The notes under the pieces are model-generated. The model was not told the DNA's origin, made no database searches, and saw only the letters and a program-made list of their open reading frames with translations. A stretch of DNA of 64,000 nt from Nonomuraea sp. SYSU D8015 (GTDB taxonomy: Bacteria > Actinomycetota > Actinomycetes > Streptosporangiales > Streptosporangiaceae), in the NCBI RefSeq assembly GCF_008065375.1, contig NZ_VJYI01000001.1:310001-374000 (forward strand). The letters are read 5' to 3'. Within the stretch, counting starts at the first letter, position 1. Each line of letters opens with the position of its first letter. Shown here piece by piece: positions 38,414 to 46,274 of this stretch. A program made the translations under genes and the position numbers.

Positions 38414-39289
38414 ATGAGCGAGGGGATCAAGGACCGGGCCGGGCTGTCCGAGGCAGCCGCCCAGTCGAGGGCGTCGGTGTTGCGGAGTCGCGCCGAATCG
38501 TACATCGCCCTGTCGCGGCACGAGGCCGCGATCGCGGACCTGACGGAGTCGATCGCCCTGGTGCCGGACAACGCCCGCGCCTGGCGTCTGCGCGGCGAGA
38601 GCCACCGCCTGATCGAGCGGTACGAGGCCGCGCTGGAGGACTTCGACGAGGCGTTGAAGCTGGAGCCGGACAGCGCGTACGCCCTCGGCTCGCGCGGCCA
38701 GACGTACGCCGCGATGGGCAGGCTGGAGGAGGCCATGACCGACTTCGACCACGCCCTCACCCTCTCGCCCGACTCCCTGTGGATCCTTGAGGCGAAGGCG
38801 GACGCACTGGTGGACCTGGACCGTCTGGACGAGGCCCTGGACGAGCACGCCAAGATCATCGCCCTGAACGGCGAGCTGGCGTACTCCTGGGTGGCCCGCG
38901 GCGACCTGTACCAGCGCCTGCACCTGTACGCCGAGGCCATCGACGACTACACCAAGGCCCTGGAGATCGACCCCGAGCACGTACGGGCCCTCGGCAGGCG
39001 CGGCGAGGCCCTGCGCATGATCGACCGCTACGAGGAGGCGTTGGCCGACCTGAACCGCGCCCTCGAGCTGGACCCGGAGAACGACCGGGCGCTGGGGAGC
39101 CGGGGCGCGGTGCTGAGCGAGCTGGGCGACAACGAGGCGGCGCTGCGCGACCTGGATCGGGCGATCGAGCTGGACGCCGAATACATCTGGGCGTATCGGG
39201 TGCGGGGCGAGATCCTCCAGGAGGTGGAGCGCCACGAGGAGGCGGTGGCCGACTTCACCCGGGCGCTGCACCTGGAGTTCGGCGACTGA
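38414..39289 (+). CDS. TPR-repeat protein
   Basis: The product has 291 residues and is almost entirely made of about eight 34-residue TPR units (RYEAALEDFDEALKLEPDSA and related). It has no signal peptide or membrane segment and is acidic overall. TPR arrays mediate protein-protein contacts; no partner is indicated. It lies 19 bases after the aldehyde dehydrogenase and may be co-transcribed. Confidence 0.88.
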   Translation: MSEGIKDRAGLSEAAAQSRASVLRSRAESYIALSRHEAAIADLTESIALVPDNARAWRLRGESHRLIERYEAALEDFDEALKLEPDSAYALGSRGQTYAAMGRLEEAMTDFDHALTLSPDSLWILEAKADALVDLDRLDEALDEHAKIIALNGELAYSWVARGDLYQRLHLYAEAIDDYTKALEIDPEHVRALGRRGEALRMIDRYEEALADLNRALELDPENDRALGSRGAVLSELGDNEAALRDLDRAIELDAEYIWAYRVRGEILQEVERHEEAVADFTRALHLEFGD

Positions 39290-39443
39290 GCCAGGGACAC
39301 GCGCGCGCCGGTCCCGGGGCTCGCGGCCGGAACTTCCGCATTGCGCCGACGAGCCGACCGGCAACACTGGTAGAACTGCACCGGAGCTCCTGGCCGTGTG
39401 CGGGCGTGGTTGTGGTGGCCCACCCGCCGGTCAGGGGCTCTCC

Positions 39444-40295
39444 TCATGCGGGCCCGGCGTTCGCGTGGAGCCATTCCAGGGCGTCCGGGGCCGCGTGGAG
39501 GACCGAGATGTGCCCGTCGTCCGGATACAGGCGCAGCTCGGCCCCCGGGCAGTGGCGGGCCAGCCACTCGCCGTGCGGGCTGGGCACGACCCGGTCCCGC
39601 TCGCCGTGCAGGAGCAGCACCGGTTGGGTCACCTGGCCCGGGTCGCAGCCCCACGGGGAGACGTAGGCGATATCGTCGTCGATCTGCCCGCCGGGGCCGG
39701 ACGCGATGGCCGGCTCGACGACGCTGCCGAACCAGGACCACACGCCCTCGAGGGCGGCGTGATCCTCCGGGGAGAACATCTCCGGGTCGTACTCGGCCGA
39801 GGCCTCGTGCTTCTCCTTGGCCGCGCGTCCCGCCGCGGCGGCCCGCAGAGACGCCTGGCCGGAGCGCGACATGCCGGCGAACCAGTCGAGCCCGTCCGCG
39901 CCGTACGGGGCGAGGCCCGACACGCTGAGGACGGCCCGCACCCGGTCGGGGAACAGGACGGCGCAGGCCAGGGCGTGCGAGCCGCCGCCGGAATGCCCCA
40001 TGACGGCGAAACGGGCGAGGCCCAGCGCGTCGGCGACCCGTATGACGTCGGCCGCGGCCGAGGCCAGGTTCCGGCCGGGGACGCGGGTCGAGCTGCCGTA
40101 GCCGGGCCGGTCGTACGACACCCAGCGGATGCCCAGGCGGTCGGAGACCGGGAACAGGGGCTCAGGGGGCGTGCCGATGTTGGGTGTGCCGTGGTGCCAG
40201 AAGACGGCCGGCCGGTCGGCGGCGTCGTCCGGGCCGGTGTCGTACACGTGCAGCGTGCGGCCGTCCGGCAGCCGCAGATCGAATTCTCTCAGCAC
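39444..40295 (-). CDS. Alpha/beta-fold hydrolase
   Basis: This 283-residue hydrolase has an oxyanion stretch VFWHHGTPN, nucleophile Ser in MGHSGGGSHALA, acid Asp in GERDRVVPSPHGEW and catalytic His in DDGHISV. The length and order are standard for this fold. The GTG start encodes MLREFDLRLPDGR. It appears to be a single-gene unit. The ester or amide substrate is unknown. Confidence 0.88.
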   Translation of the reverse strand: MLREFDLRLPDGRTLHVYDTGPDDAADRPAVFWHHGTPNIGTPPEPLFPVSDRLGIRWVSYDRPGYGSSTRVPGRNLASAAADVIRVADALGLARFAVMGHSGGGSHALACAVLFPDRVRAVLSVSGLAPYGADGLDWFAGMSRSGQASLRAAAAGRAAKEKHEASAEYDPEMFSPEDHAALEGVWSWFGSVVEPAIASGPGGQIDDDIAYVSPWGCDPGQVTQPVLLLHGERDRVVPSPHGEWLARHCPGAELRLYPDDGHISVLHAAPDALEWLHANAGPA

Positions 40296-40386
40296 CCGGC
40301 GAGCCTAACGCCCGGCACGGACGCCGAGAAGCGCGTGCCGGGCTCCTCGCCGGGCCGTACGCGGCGGCCTCGGCGAGGAGCCCTCT

Positions 40387-40788
40387 TCAGAGAGCGAGCA
40401 GGGCGCTGACCGGCAGGCGGCTGTCGGACAGCGGGCGGATGGCGATGCGGAGCAGCGCCCGCGCGTTGTCGTCGCCCGCGATGCGGTTGGCGCTGAGCCC
40501 TCCGCAGGACTGGCAGTGATGGATGATCAACCACTCGCCGTCCGGCCGGACGGTGACGCTGAGCGCCGCCATCCGGCCCCGGCAGCCCGCCCGCCGGTCC
40601 CCCGGGATCCGGTGGTCGACGTGCAGGCTGGTCAGACAGTGCGGGCAGTGGTTGCGGTGCGCGGTGCCGGGCGCGGACATCGGCACGTCCAGCCGGCACC
40701 CGACGCAGCGGAAGGCGTCGGCGGGCTCCCGGTGGTGCGTGCTCTTGCGCCGTTGCGGCCTTTCACGGCCGGGTTTCCTCCTGGGCAT
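40387..40788 (-). CDS. RNHCP-domain protein, paralogue 1
   Basis: The product has 133 residues. A basic N-terminus precedes the RNHCP zinc-binding domain: FRCVGC, the name-giving HRNHCPHCLTSLHVD, then WLIIHHCQSCGGLSANRIAGDDN. Four Cys pairs suggest two zinc sites. The function of RNHCP proteins is unknown. It starts one base after the stop of the second RNHCP gene, so the two paralogues are in one operon. Confidence 0.88.
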   Translation of the reverse strand: MPRRKPGRERPQRRKSTHHREPADAFRCVGCRLDVPMSAPGTAHRNHCPHCLTSLHVDHRIPGDRRAGCRGRMAALSVTVRPDGEWLIIHHCQSCGGLSANRIAGDDNARALLRIAIRPLSDSRLPVSALLAL

Positions 40789-40789
40789 G

Positions 40790-41158
40790 TCACAGGTCGC
40801 CGAACGCCTCGAGCGGGAACGGCGGCTGCGCGAGCGGGCGTACCGCCATGCGCATGAGGATGAGCTGGTTGTCGTCCCCGCAGATGGGATTGGACGTCAG
40901 CTCACCGCACCGGGTGCAGCGATGGATGATCATCCAGTCGCCGGTGCGGAGGACCGCGATCGAGATCGGGATCATCCGCGAGCGGCACTCCGACGGGCCG
41001 CCCTCCACCCGGTCGAGCACGTGCATCGAGTGCAGGCAGCTCGGGCAGTGGTTGCGGCGGGTGCCGTCCGGCGCGGTGGCCGTCACGGTCAGGCCGCAGC
41101 GCACGCACGGGAAGGTCTCGGTGTTGACGATGGAACGAGTTTTGCCGTTGGCAGACAA
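40790..41158 (-). CDS. RNHCP-domain protein, paralogue 2
   Basis: The product has 122 residues and the same domain: FPCVRC, RRNHCPSCLHSMHVLD and WMIIHRCTRCGELTSNPICGDDN. It is about half identical to its neighbour by eye, so the pair arose by tandem duplication. The TTG start is supported by AAGGAG nine bases upstream. That ribosome site can pair with an upstream CCTTGC (see the leader hairpin), so translation may be regulated. Confidence 0.88.
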   Translation of the reverse strand: MSANGKTRSIVNTETFPCVRCGLTVTATAPDGTRRNHCPSCLHSMHVLDRVEGGPSECRSRMIPISIAVLRTGDWMIIHRCTRCGELTSNPICGDDNQLILMRMAVRPLAQPPFPLEAFGDL

Positions 41159-41268
41159 CCTGGGTTACTCCTTGCCGAAACGAATCGTGGGAAGGCAGCA
41201 AGGGTCGTGCGCCCGAGCGGGCCTCGCGGTGAACGCGGGCACACCGGTGCCGCAGGCGGTCCGGCCTG
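41159..41268 (-). promoter_or_regulatory. Leader of the RNHCP operon with a possible Shine-Dalgarno-hiding hairpin
   Basis: On the minus strand, CCTTGC (41203-41198) can pair with GCAAGG (41175-41170), which includes most of the AAGGAG ribosome site. The loop is 22 bases. Upstream lies a small open frame ending at 41269. The arrangement fits a leader-peptide or translational switch. Confidence 0.35.
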
Positions 41269-41358
41269 TCAGATGTGATGATTCACGAAGTCGGGTGTGA
41301 CCCGATCAGAGGCAGGGATCGCCGACGGCACGTCGAGGCGCACGGGTCTCGATGCCAT
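41269..41358 (-). CDS. Possible 29-residue leader peptide upstream of the RNHCP operon
   Basis: A 29-codon frame starts at ATG (MASRPVRLDVPSAIPASDR, ending FVNHHI). A strong GGAGGGAG lies upstream, but it is better spaced for an overlapping ATG at 41362 that would give an 18-residue peptide (stop at 41306). Only one of the two can be efficiently used. Either would be a short upstream ORF in the operon leader. Confidence 0.3.
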   Translation of the reverse strand: MASRPVRLDVPSAIPASDRVTPDFVNHHI

Positions 41359-41466
41359 GCATAAACCCACTCCCTCCGGGACAGCGCGACCGCTGCCCGA
41401 TCGATTCGGCCACGTGTGAGGGTAGCGGCGCGGGGCGACGTACGGCCAATGGTTTTCTCCTCGCCC

Positions 41467-41495
41467 TGGAGATCGACCGAATAAGCTTCTAGATT
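41467..41495 (+). promoter_or_regulatory. Possible sigma-70 promoter giving a leaderless mRNA
   Basis: TGGAGA (41467-41472) and TAGATT (41490-41495) are 17 bases apart. TAGATT ends seven bases before the ATG of the acyl-CoA dehydrogenase gene, which lacks a ribosome site, so transcription would start at or next to the ATG. Confidence 0.4.
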
Positions 41496-41502
41496 CGGAC
41501 GC

Positions 41503-43680
41503 ATGGGCATCGGGCTGACCGAGGAACACCTGGCGCTGGCCGCCTCCGTACGGGGGCTGGCCGAGCGGAGCGCCGACCACGCGGCGCTGGCCGAGCAGGG
41601 GCTGCTGGGCCTGCATCTGCCCGAGGAGCAGGGCGGGCAGGGGTACGGGCTGCTGGAGCTCTGCGTCGCGCTGGAGTCCCTGGCCGAGCGGCGGGTCGGC
41701 GGCCCTCACCTGCCGACCGTGCTGGCGTCGGCCGCGCTCGCCCGCTCGGGCGGACGCCACGAGCGCCTGATCACCTCCCTCGCCGACGGCTCCATGACCG
41801 CGGCCGTCGCCCTGCCCACCGACGCCTCCGCGGCCGCCTCCGCCGTCCCGCCCACCGACGCCTCCGGCGCCCGTTCCTCCGAGCGTCCGGCCGCCGGAGG
41901 CGCGGTCCTCGCCCTGGGGGCGGCCGACGCCGATCTCTTCCTGCTGGGGGTGGGCGGCGGCGCGTGGGCGGTGCTGGACCGGGACGACGTCGTCGCCGAG
42001 CGCGCCGAGGGCGTCGACCTCGACCGGGCGCTGTGCACCGTGACGCCGCGCGGGCCCGTCCCGGCCGATCGGGTGCTCACCGGCACGCCGGTACGGGAGA
42101 TCGCCGCCGTACTGCTCGGCGCGGACGCGTGCGGCGTCGCGGCGTGGGCCGTCGCCACGGCGGCCGGCTACGCGAAGGCGCGCGAGCAGTTCGGCCGCCC
42201 GATCGGGCAGTTCCAGGGCGTCAAGCACCGCGTGGCCGCCGCGTTGGTGGCGTTGGAGCAGGCCCGCGCCGCCGTCTGGGACGCAGCCAGAGCCATGGAC
42301 GCCGGCCCCGCGACGTCACCCGGCGACGTCCGCACTCTCTCACTCGACACGAGCGGAAGAACCGCCGATGGCGACCCGGCACTCCCTGACGAGACGCGGT
42401 TGGCCGTGGCCGTGGCGGCGGTGCTGGCGCTGGATGCGGCCGTCCGGTGTGCGGCGGACGCCATCCAGGTGCTCGGCGGCATCGGCTACACCTTCGAGCA
42501 CGACGCCCACCGCTACTACCGCCGCGCCCTCTCCGACCGCATGCTGGCGGGCGACCCCGGCCCCTGGGCCGAGGAGGCGGCCGCGCTGGCGGTGGCGGGC
42601 GTCCGGCGGGCGATGGAGCCGGACCTCCCGGACGAGGCCGCGCCGCTCAGGGACGCGATCAGAGCGGAGGCGGAGTCGCTGCGGGCCGAGGCGCCGGCGG
42701 CCAGGCGGGCCAGGTTCGCGCGGGAAGGGTGGATCATGCCGTACCTGCCGAGGCCGTGGGGCAGGGACGCCTCGCCGCTCGAGCAGGTGATCATCCACCA
42801 GGAGTTCCGGGACCTCGAACGCCCGAACCTCGGCATCGCGGCCTGGGCGGTCCCGTCCATCGTCACGTACGGCACCCGCGAGCAGCAGGAACGTTTCCTG
42901 CCGCGGACGCTCGCCGGCGAGATCGTGTGGTGCCAGCTGTTCAGCGAGCCCGGCGCGGGTTCCGACCTGGCCGGCCTGTCGACGAAGGCCACGAGGGTGG
43001 AGGGCGGCTGGTCACTGAGCGGGCAGAAGATCTGGACGTCCCTCGCACAGTACGCCCATTGGGGCATCTGCCTAGCCCGGACCTCCCCCGGGAAACCGAA
43101 ACACCAGGGCATCTCGTACTTCCTGGTGGACATGTCGTCCCCCGGCGTCACCGTCAGGCCGCTCAAAGAGATCAACGGCGACGAGATCTTCAACGAGGTG
43201 TTCCTCGACGACGTCTTCGTCCCGGACGACCTGGTCGTCGGCGAGGTGGATCAGGGCTGGCGGGTGGCCCGCGACACGCTCTCCCACGAACGCGTCGCAC
43301 TCGGCGACTCCTGGGGCCCGGGCTCCCAGCACACCGACATGGCGAAGCTCGTCGCCCGCCTCCCCCCGCTCCGCCAGGCACAGCGCGAGCAGGCGGGACG
43401 CCTGTGGGCGGAGGGCCAGGCGATCTCGGCGCTCGGCCAGCGCGTGACGCTCTCGAAGCTGTCCGGCGGGGATCCGGGGGTCGCCTCCAGCGTCCGCAAG
43501 CTGCTCGGCATGCGGCACGCGCAGGCGATCTCGGAGTTCTGCTGGTCGCTGGCCCCGGCGGACGCGTACTGGAGCCGCATGATCCTCACCACCCGCGCGT
43601 ACACGATCGGCGGCGGCACCACGGAGGTGCAGCTCAACATCATCGCCGAGCGCGCGCTGGGCCTGCCTCGCGATCCCTGA
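41503..43680 (+). CDS. Double-domain acyl-CoA dehydrogenase
   Basis: This 725-residue protein has two acyl-CoA dehydrogenase modules in one chain, like mycobacterial FadE34-type proteins. The N-terminal module (about 1-375) is shortened and carries an Ala/Ser/Pro-rich insert near residues 103-125; it retains REQFGRPIGQFQGVKHR and QVLGGIGYTFEHD. The C-terminal module (about 380-725) is complete, with QLFSEPGAGSDLAGL and TIGGGTTEVQLNIIAERALG. Such fusions often act on branched or sterol-derived CoA esters. The Glu base is uncertain in the first module. No ribosome site is seen; the message may be leaderless. Confidence 0.9.
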   Translation: MGIGLTEEHLALAASVRGLAERSADHAALAEQGLLGLHLPEEQGGQGYGLLELCVALESLAERRVGGPHLPTVLASAALARSGGRHERLITSLADGSMTAAVALPTDASAAASAVPPTDASGARSSERPAAGGAVLALGAADADLFLLGVGGGAWAVLDRDDVVAERAEGVDLDRALCTVTPRGPVPADRVLTGTPVREIAAVLLGADACGVAAWAVATAAGYAKAREQFGRPIGQFQGVKHRVAAALVALEQARAAVWDAARAMDAGPATSPGDVRTLSLDTSGRTADGDPALPDETRLAVAVAAVLALDAAVRCAADAIQVLGGIGYTFEHDAHRYYRRALSDRMLAGDPGPWAEEAAALAVAGVRRAMEPDLPDEAAPLRDAIRAEAESLRAEAPAARRARFAREGWIMPYLPRPWGRDASPLEQVIIHQEFRDLERPNLGIAAWAVPSIVTYGTREQQERFLPRTLAGEIVWCQLFSEPGAGSDLAGLSTKATRVEGGWSLSGQKIWTSLAQYAHWGICLARTSPGKPKHQGISYFLVDMSSPGVTVRPLKEINGDEIFNEVFLDDVFVPDDLVVGEVDQGWRVARDTLSHERVALGDSWGPGSQHTDMAKLVARLPPLRQAQREQAGRLWAEGQAISALGQRVTLSKLSGGDPGVASSVRKLLGMRHAQAISEFCWSLAPADAYWSRMILTTRAYTIGGGTTEVQLNIIAERALGLPRDP

Positions 43681-44355
43681 TCAGCTCTTGGGGTAGTACG
43701 GGGCCGCGAGGTGCGCGTACACGATGGTGTTGTCCCGGTAGCTGTGTGCCTGCCGGTCGAACGCGCCGCCGCACGTCACCAGCCGCAGCCCCGGATAGCG
43801 CAGCTTGCCGTACACCTTCTTGGCGGGGAAGCGCGTCTTCGGGGTGTGCTCGACCTTGTCGACGACGAAGACGGCCACCGAGCGGTCGGCACGCAGCACC
43901 TGCACCTGGTCGCCGCGCTTGACCTCCTTCAGGCGGGCGAAGACGGCCGGGCCGTTCCTGGTGTCGAGGTGCCCGGTGATCACGGCGGCGCCGCGCTGGC
44001 CGGGGACGGGGCCGTAGCGGTACCAGCCGGCGAGGTTCGGTGAGTCGAGCGGCGGGGTCTGGATGGCGCCGCGCGTGTCGAGGCCCAGCTCCATGAGCGG
44101 GGCGGACACGCCGATGGACGGAATGTAGACGGCCGTGGGCCGGGCGGCCTTCATGGGCGCGGCCATCTTGGAGAGCGGCACGCCGGTGACCGGCGCCGGC
44201 TCCTGGCGTGCGTTCGCGGCCGGCGCCGCCTCGGAGCCGGCCCCCAGGACGCCGCTCACCCCCAAGCCGATCAGGCCGACCCCGCCCAGAGTGACGACGC
44301 CCGCCAGGGCCAGGACCAGCCGGTTCCCGGGAACGCCCGCCACCCTAGACGGCAT
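43681..44355 (-). CDS. Class F sortase
   Basis: This 224-residue transpeptidase has a short N-terminal membrane anchor (about 12-38). The catalytic triad is His129 (TGHLDT), Cys195 (LVTCGG) and Arg207 (SYRDN). Sortases cleave a sorting signal and attach the protein to peptidoglycan or another amine acceptor. It lies six bases after a gene for a secreted protein with an HPETG-type signal, its probable substrate. Its stop abuts that of the acyl-CoA dehydrogenase gene. Confidence 0.92.
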   Translation of the reverse strand: MPSRVAGVPGNRLVLALAGVVTLGGVGLIGLGVSGVLGAGSEAAPAANARQEPAPVTGVPLSKMAAPMKAARPTAVYIPSIGVSAPLMELGLDTRGAIQTPPLDSPNLAGWYRYGPVPGQRGAAVITGHLDTRNGPAVFARLKEVKRGDQVQVLRADRSVAVFVVDKVEHTPKTRFPAKKVYGKLRYPGLRLVTCGGAFDRQAHSYRDNTIVYAHLAAPYYPKS

Positions 44356-44361
44356 CCCTGC

Positions 44362-44856
44362 TCACGGCCGCACCTCGGGAGCCGGCTCGCTCGCATGGCG
44401 GCGCCGTACCGCGAATCCGGCCAGCCCCGCCCCGGTCAGGAGCGCGGCCCCGCCCAGTGCGAACGGCCACACCGTGCCGTCCTGCGCGAGCCCGCCCCCA
44501 CCGGTCTCCGGATGCCCCTTCGGCACCCTGTGCTCGTGCTCGCCGGCCGGCCGCCACGGAGGCTCGGACCTCTCGGGGCCGTCCGCGGGGGGCCAGGAGT
44601 CCTTGGGGGACGGCGCGTCCGACCAGCTCTCCTGGGGCGCGCTCGACCAGGTGTCGCCGGGCGTGGGCACACCCGGCAAGGAGGGCTCGTCGCAGAGGAT
44701 CGGCAAGGGAAGGAGGCACGTGGCCGCCTCGCCCGGCACCTGCTGCCCCGGATCCGCCGAGGCGGAGGCGATGCCGATGCCCGCCGTCAGGCTCATCCCA
44801 CCGACCACGAAGGCCGTCACCGCTCCGGCGGCCGCGAGACGTCGTGCACTTGCCAT
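44362..44856 (-). CDS. Secreted cell-wall protein with an HPETG sorting-like signal
   Basis: The product has 164 residues. A signal peptide (1 to about 34, ending ASASA) is followed by a Ser/Pro/Trp-rich region with two cysteines (47, 55). The C-terminus has HPETG (115-119), a Gly run, a hydrophobic helix (129-150) and RRRH, which is the layout of a sortase substrate. The motif differs from LPXTG/LAXTG at its first position. A class F sortase gene follows directly. The ATG follows GGGAG by four bases. Confidence 0.8.
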   Translation of the reverse strand: MASARRLAAAGAVTAFVVGGMSLTAGIGIASASADPGQQVPGEAATCLLPLPILCDEPSLPGVPTPGDTWSSAPQESWSDAPSPKDSWPPADGPERSEPPWRPAGEHEHRVPKGHPETGGGGLAQDGTVWPFALGGAALLTGAGLAGFAVRRRHASEPAPEVRP

Positions 44857-45021
44857 GGAGGCTCCCGAAGTCTGTCGGTCGTTCCCCCCGATGCTTCTGA
44901 GAGCCTTGCGAACTATTGGACCGATCGTCAAGTAATGTGACCGAAGTGAAACAGGCAGATACGGAGTGTTTGGCTTCGGGCCGTCGTGGCAGTGGTTACC
45001 CCTACTAGGGGGAAAGTCGTC

Positions 45022-45216
45022 ATGGTCAATCCACAACAGCCCGAACTGCGCAGATCAGGCAAGACGGTGACCGGCTCCAAGGCCGCCGACGCCGTACGCG
45101 AGGCGAAGAACGCGGTCAAGCGCGCCGCCCACCCACACGGAACCGACAAGGGCCGCAAGGGCGGCGGCAAAGGGGGCGGCGTGCCGCCCGAGCAGCGGCC
45201 GAAACACCCGGAGTGA
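45022..45216 (+). CDS. Small basic protein, unknown function
   Basis: The product has 64 residues. It begins MVNPQQPELRRSGKT and is Lys/Arg/Gly-rich (KGRKGGGKGGG) with no cysteines or hydrophobic segment, so it is probably disordered and perhaps nucleic-acid binding. The ATG has GGGGGAAAG upstream. It ends six bases before the metallo-hydrolase gene and is likely co-transcribed. Confidence 0.6.
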   Translation: MVNPQQPELRRSGKTVTGSKAADAVREAKNAVKRAAHPHGTDKGRKGGGKGGGVPPEQRPKHPE

Positions 45217-45222
45217 CGTGAG

Positions 45223-46035
45223 GTGAAGGGAAGCCTGCAGTTCATCGGGAACGCCACCACGCTGATCCGCTACAACGGATTCACCCTGCTGACGGATCCC
45301 AACTTCCTGCACCGGGGGGAGCGGGCGTACCTCGGCTACGGCCTGAGCTCGCGCCGCCTCGCCGACCCCGCCGTGGAGATCGAGGAGCTCCCGGCGCTGG
45401 ACGCGGTGGTGCTGTCCCACATGCACGGCGACCACTGGGACCGGGTCGCCCAGCGCGGCCTGGACAAGGAGACGCCGATCATCACCACCACGGAGGCGGC
45501 TCGCAAGCTGCGCCGCCGCGGGTTCCGGCGGAGTGTGGGGCTGGAGGAGTTCGGGCAGCACGAGCTGCACGGCCCCGGCGGGAGCGTCGTCATCACGGCG
45601 CTGCCCGCCAAGCACGCGCCGGGCCCGGCGGAGGCGCTCCTGCCGGCCGTGATCGGCACCATGCTGGAGTTCGCCGGCCAGGACGAGCGTGTGGAGCTGC
45701 GCCTGCACGTCAGCGGCGACACCCTGTTCGACCGCCGCCTGGACGCGATCCCCATCCGCTTCCCCGAGATCGACGTGGCCATCGTCCACCTGGGCGGCAC
45801 CAAGCTGCTCGGTTTCCTGCTCGTCACGATGGACGGCGAGCAGGGCGCCTCGTGGGTGGACCTGATCAACCCGCGTGCGGTGGTGCCGGTGCACTACGAC
45901 GACTACACCGTCTTCAGCTCGCCGCTGGCCGACTTCCGCGACCACATCGAGCAGGCCGGCCTGGCCGACCGGGTGGTCTACCTGGAGCGCGGCGAGACGC
46001 GGGAGCTCGCCCCGCACGAGCTCGTCCGCCGCTGA
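45223..46035 (+). CDS. MBL-fold metallo-hydrolase
   Basis: This 270-residue protein has the zinc motif SHMHGDHWD, a later His in PAKHAPG, and the Asp ligand in HVSGDTLFD. The final His lies in VPVHYDDY. The architecture resembles UlaG/phosphodiesterase-like MBL proteins. The substrate is unknown. The GTG start encodes MKGSLQFIGNATTLIRY. Confidence 0.9.
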   Translation: MKGSLQFIGNATTLIRYNGFTLLTDPNFLHRGERAYLGYGLSSRRLADPAVEIEELPALDAVVLSHMHGDHWDRVAQRGLDKETPIITTTEAARKLRRRGFRRSVGLEEFGQHELHGPGGSVVITALPAKHAPGPAEALLPAVIGTMLEFAGQDERVELRLHVSGDTLFDRRLDAIPIRFPEIDVAIVHLGGTKLLGFLLVTMDGEQGASWVDLINPRAVVPVHYDDYTVFSSPLADFRDHIEQAGLADRVVYLERGETRELAPHELVRR

Positions 46036-46126
46036 TCGCCGCAAGAACGAATCACTTCCTCCACCTGAACAACTTCCGGCGACTGCACCACCCCGCTAGC
46101 CTTTGCAGGATTCTTTGACTCCGGTG

Positions 46127-46216
46127 GTGAGCCGTCGTGGCCCCCCGATGTTCGCCATGCCGATCATCGCGCTCGGGCTGATCTTCGGCTTCTTCCTGCC
46201 GGACGGAAGTACCTGA
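46127..46216 (+). CDS. Possible 29-residue membrane peptide
   Basis: A short frame begins at GTG and encodes a basic start (SRRG) and one hydrophobic segment, FAMPIIALGLIFGFFLP, then a short polar tail. The hydrophobic run is longer than expected by chance in GC-rich DNA. No good ribosome site was seen; an internal ATG is an alternative start. Confidence 0.3.
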   Translation: MSRRGPPMFAMPIIALGLIFGFFLPDGST

Positions 46217-46274
46217 TCCATGGTGTGACCACCCCAGGACCGAAGAGGTCCTTCACCCCCCGGGAGGTAGAGCC

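Noticed and set aside
46236..46252. Terminator before the sugar-binding lipoprotein
   Set aside because: The stem is only 6 bp and lies just upstream of the ribosome site, so it was mentioned only as a minor hairpin.
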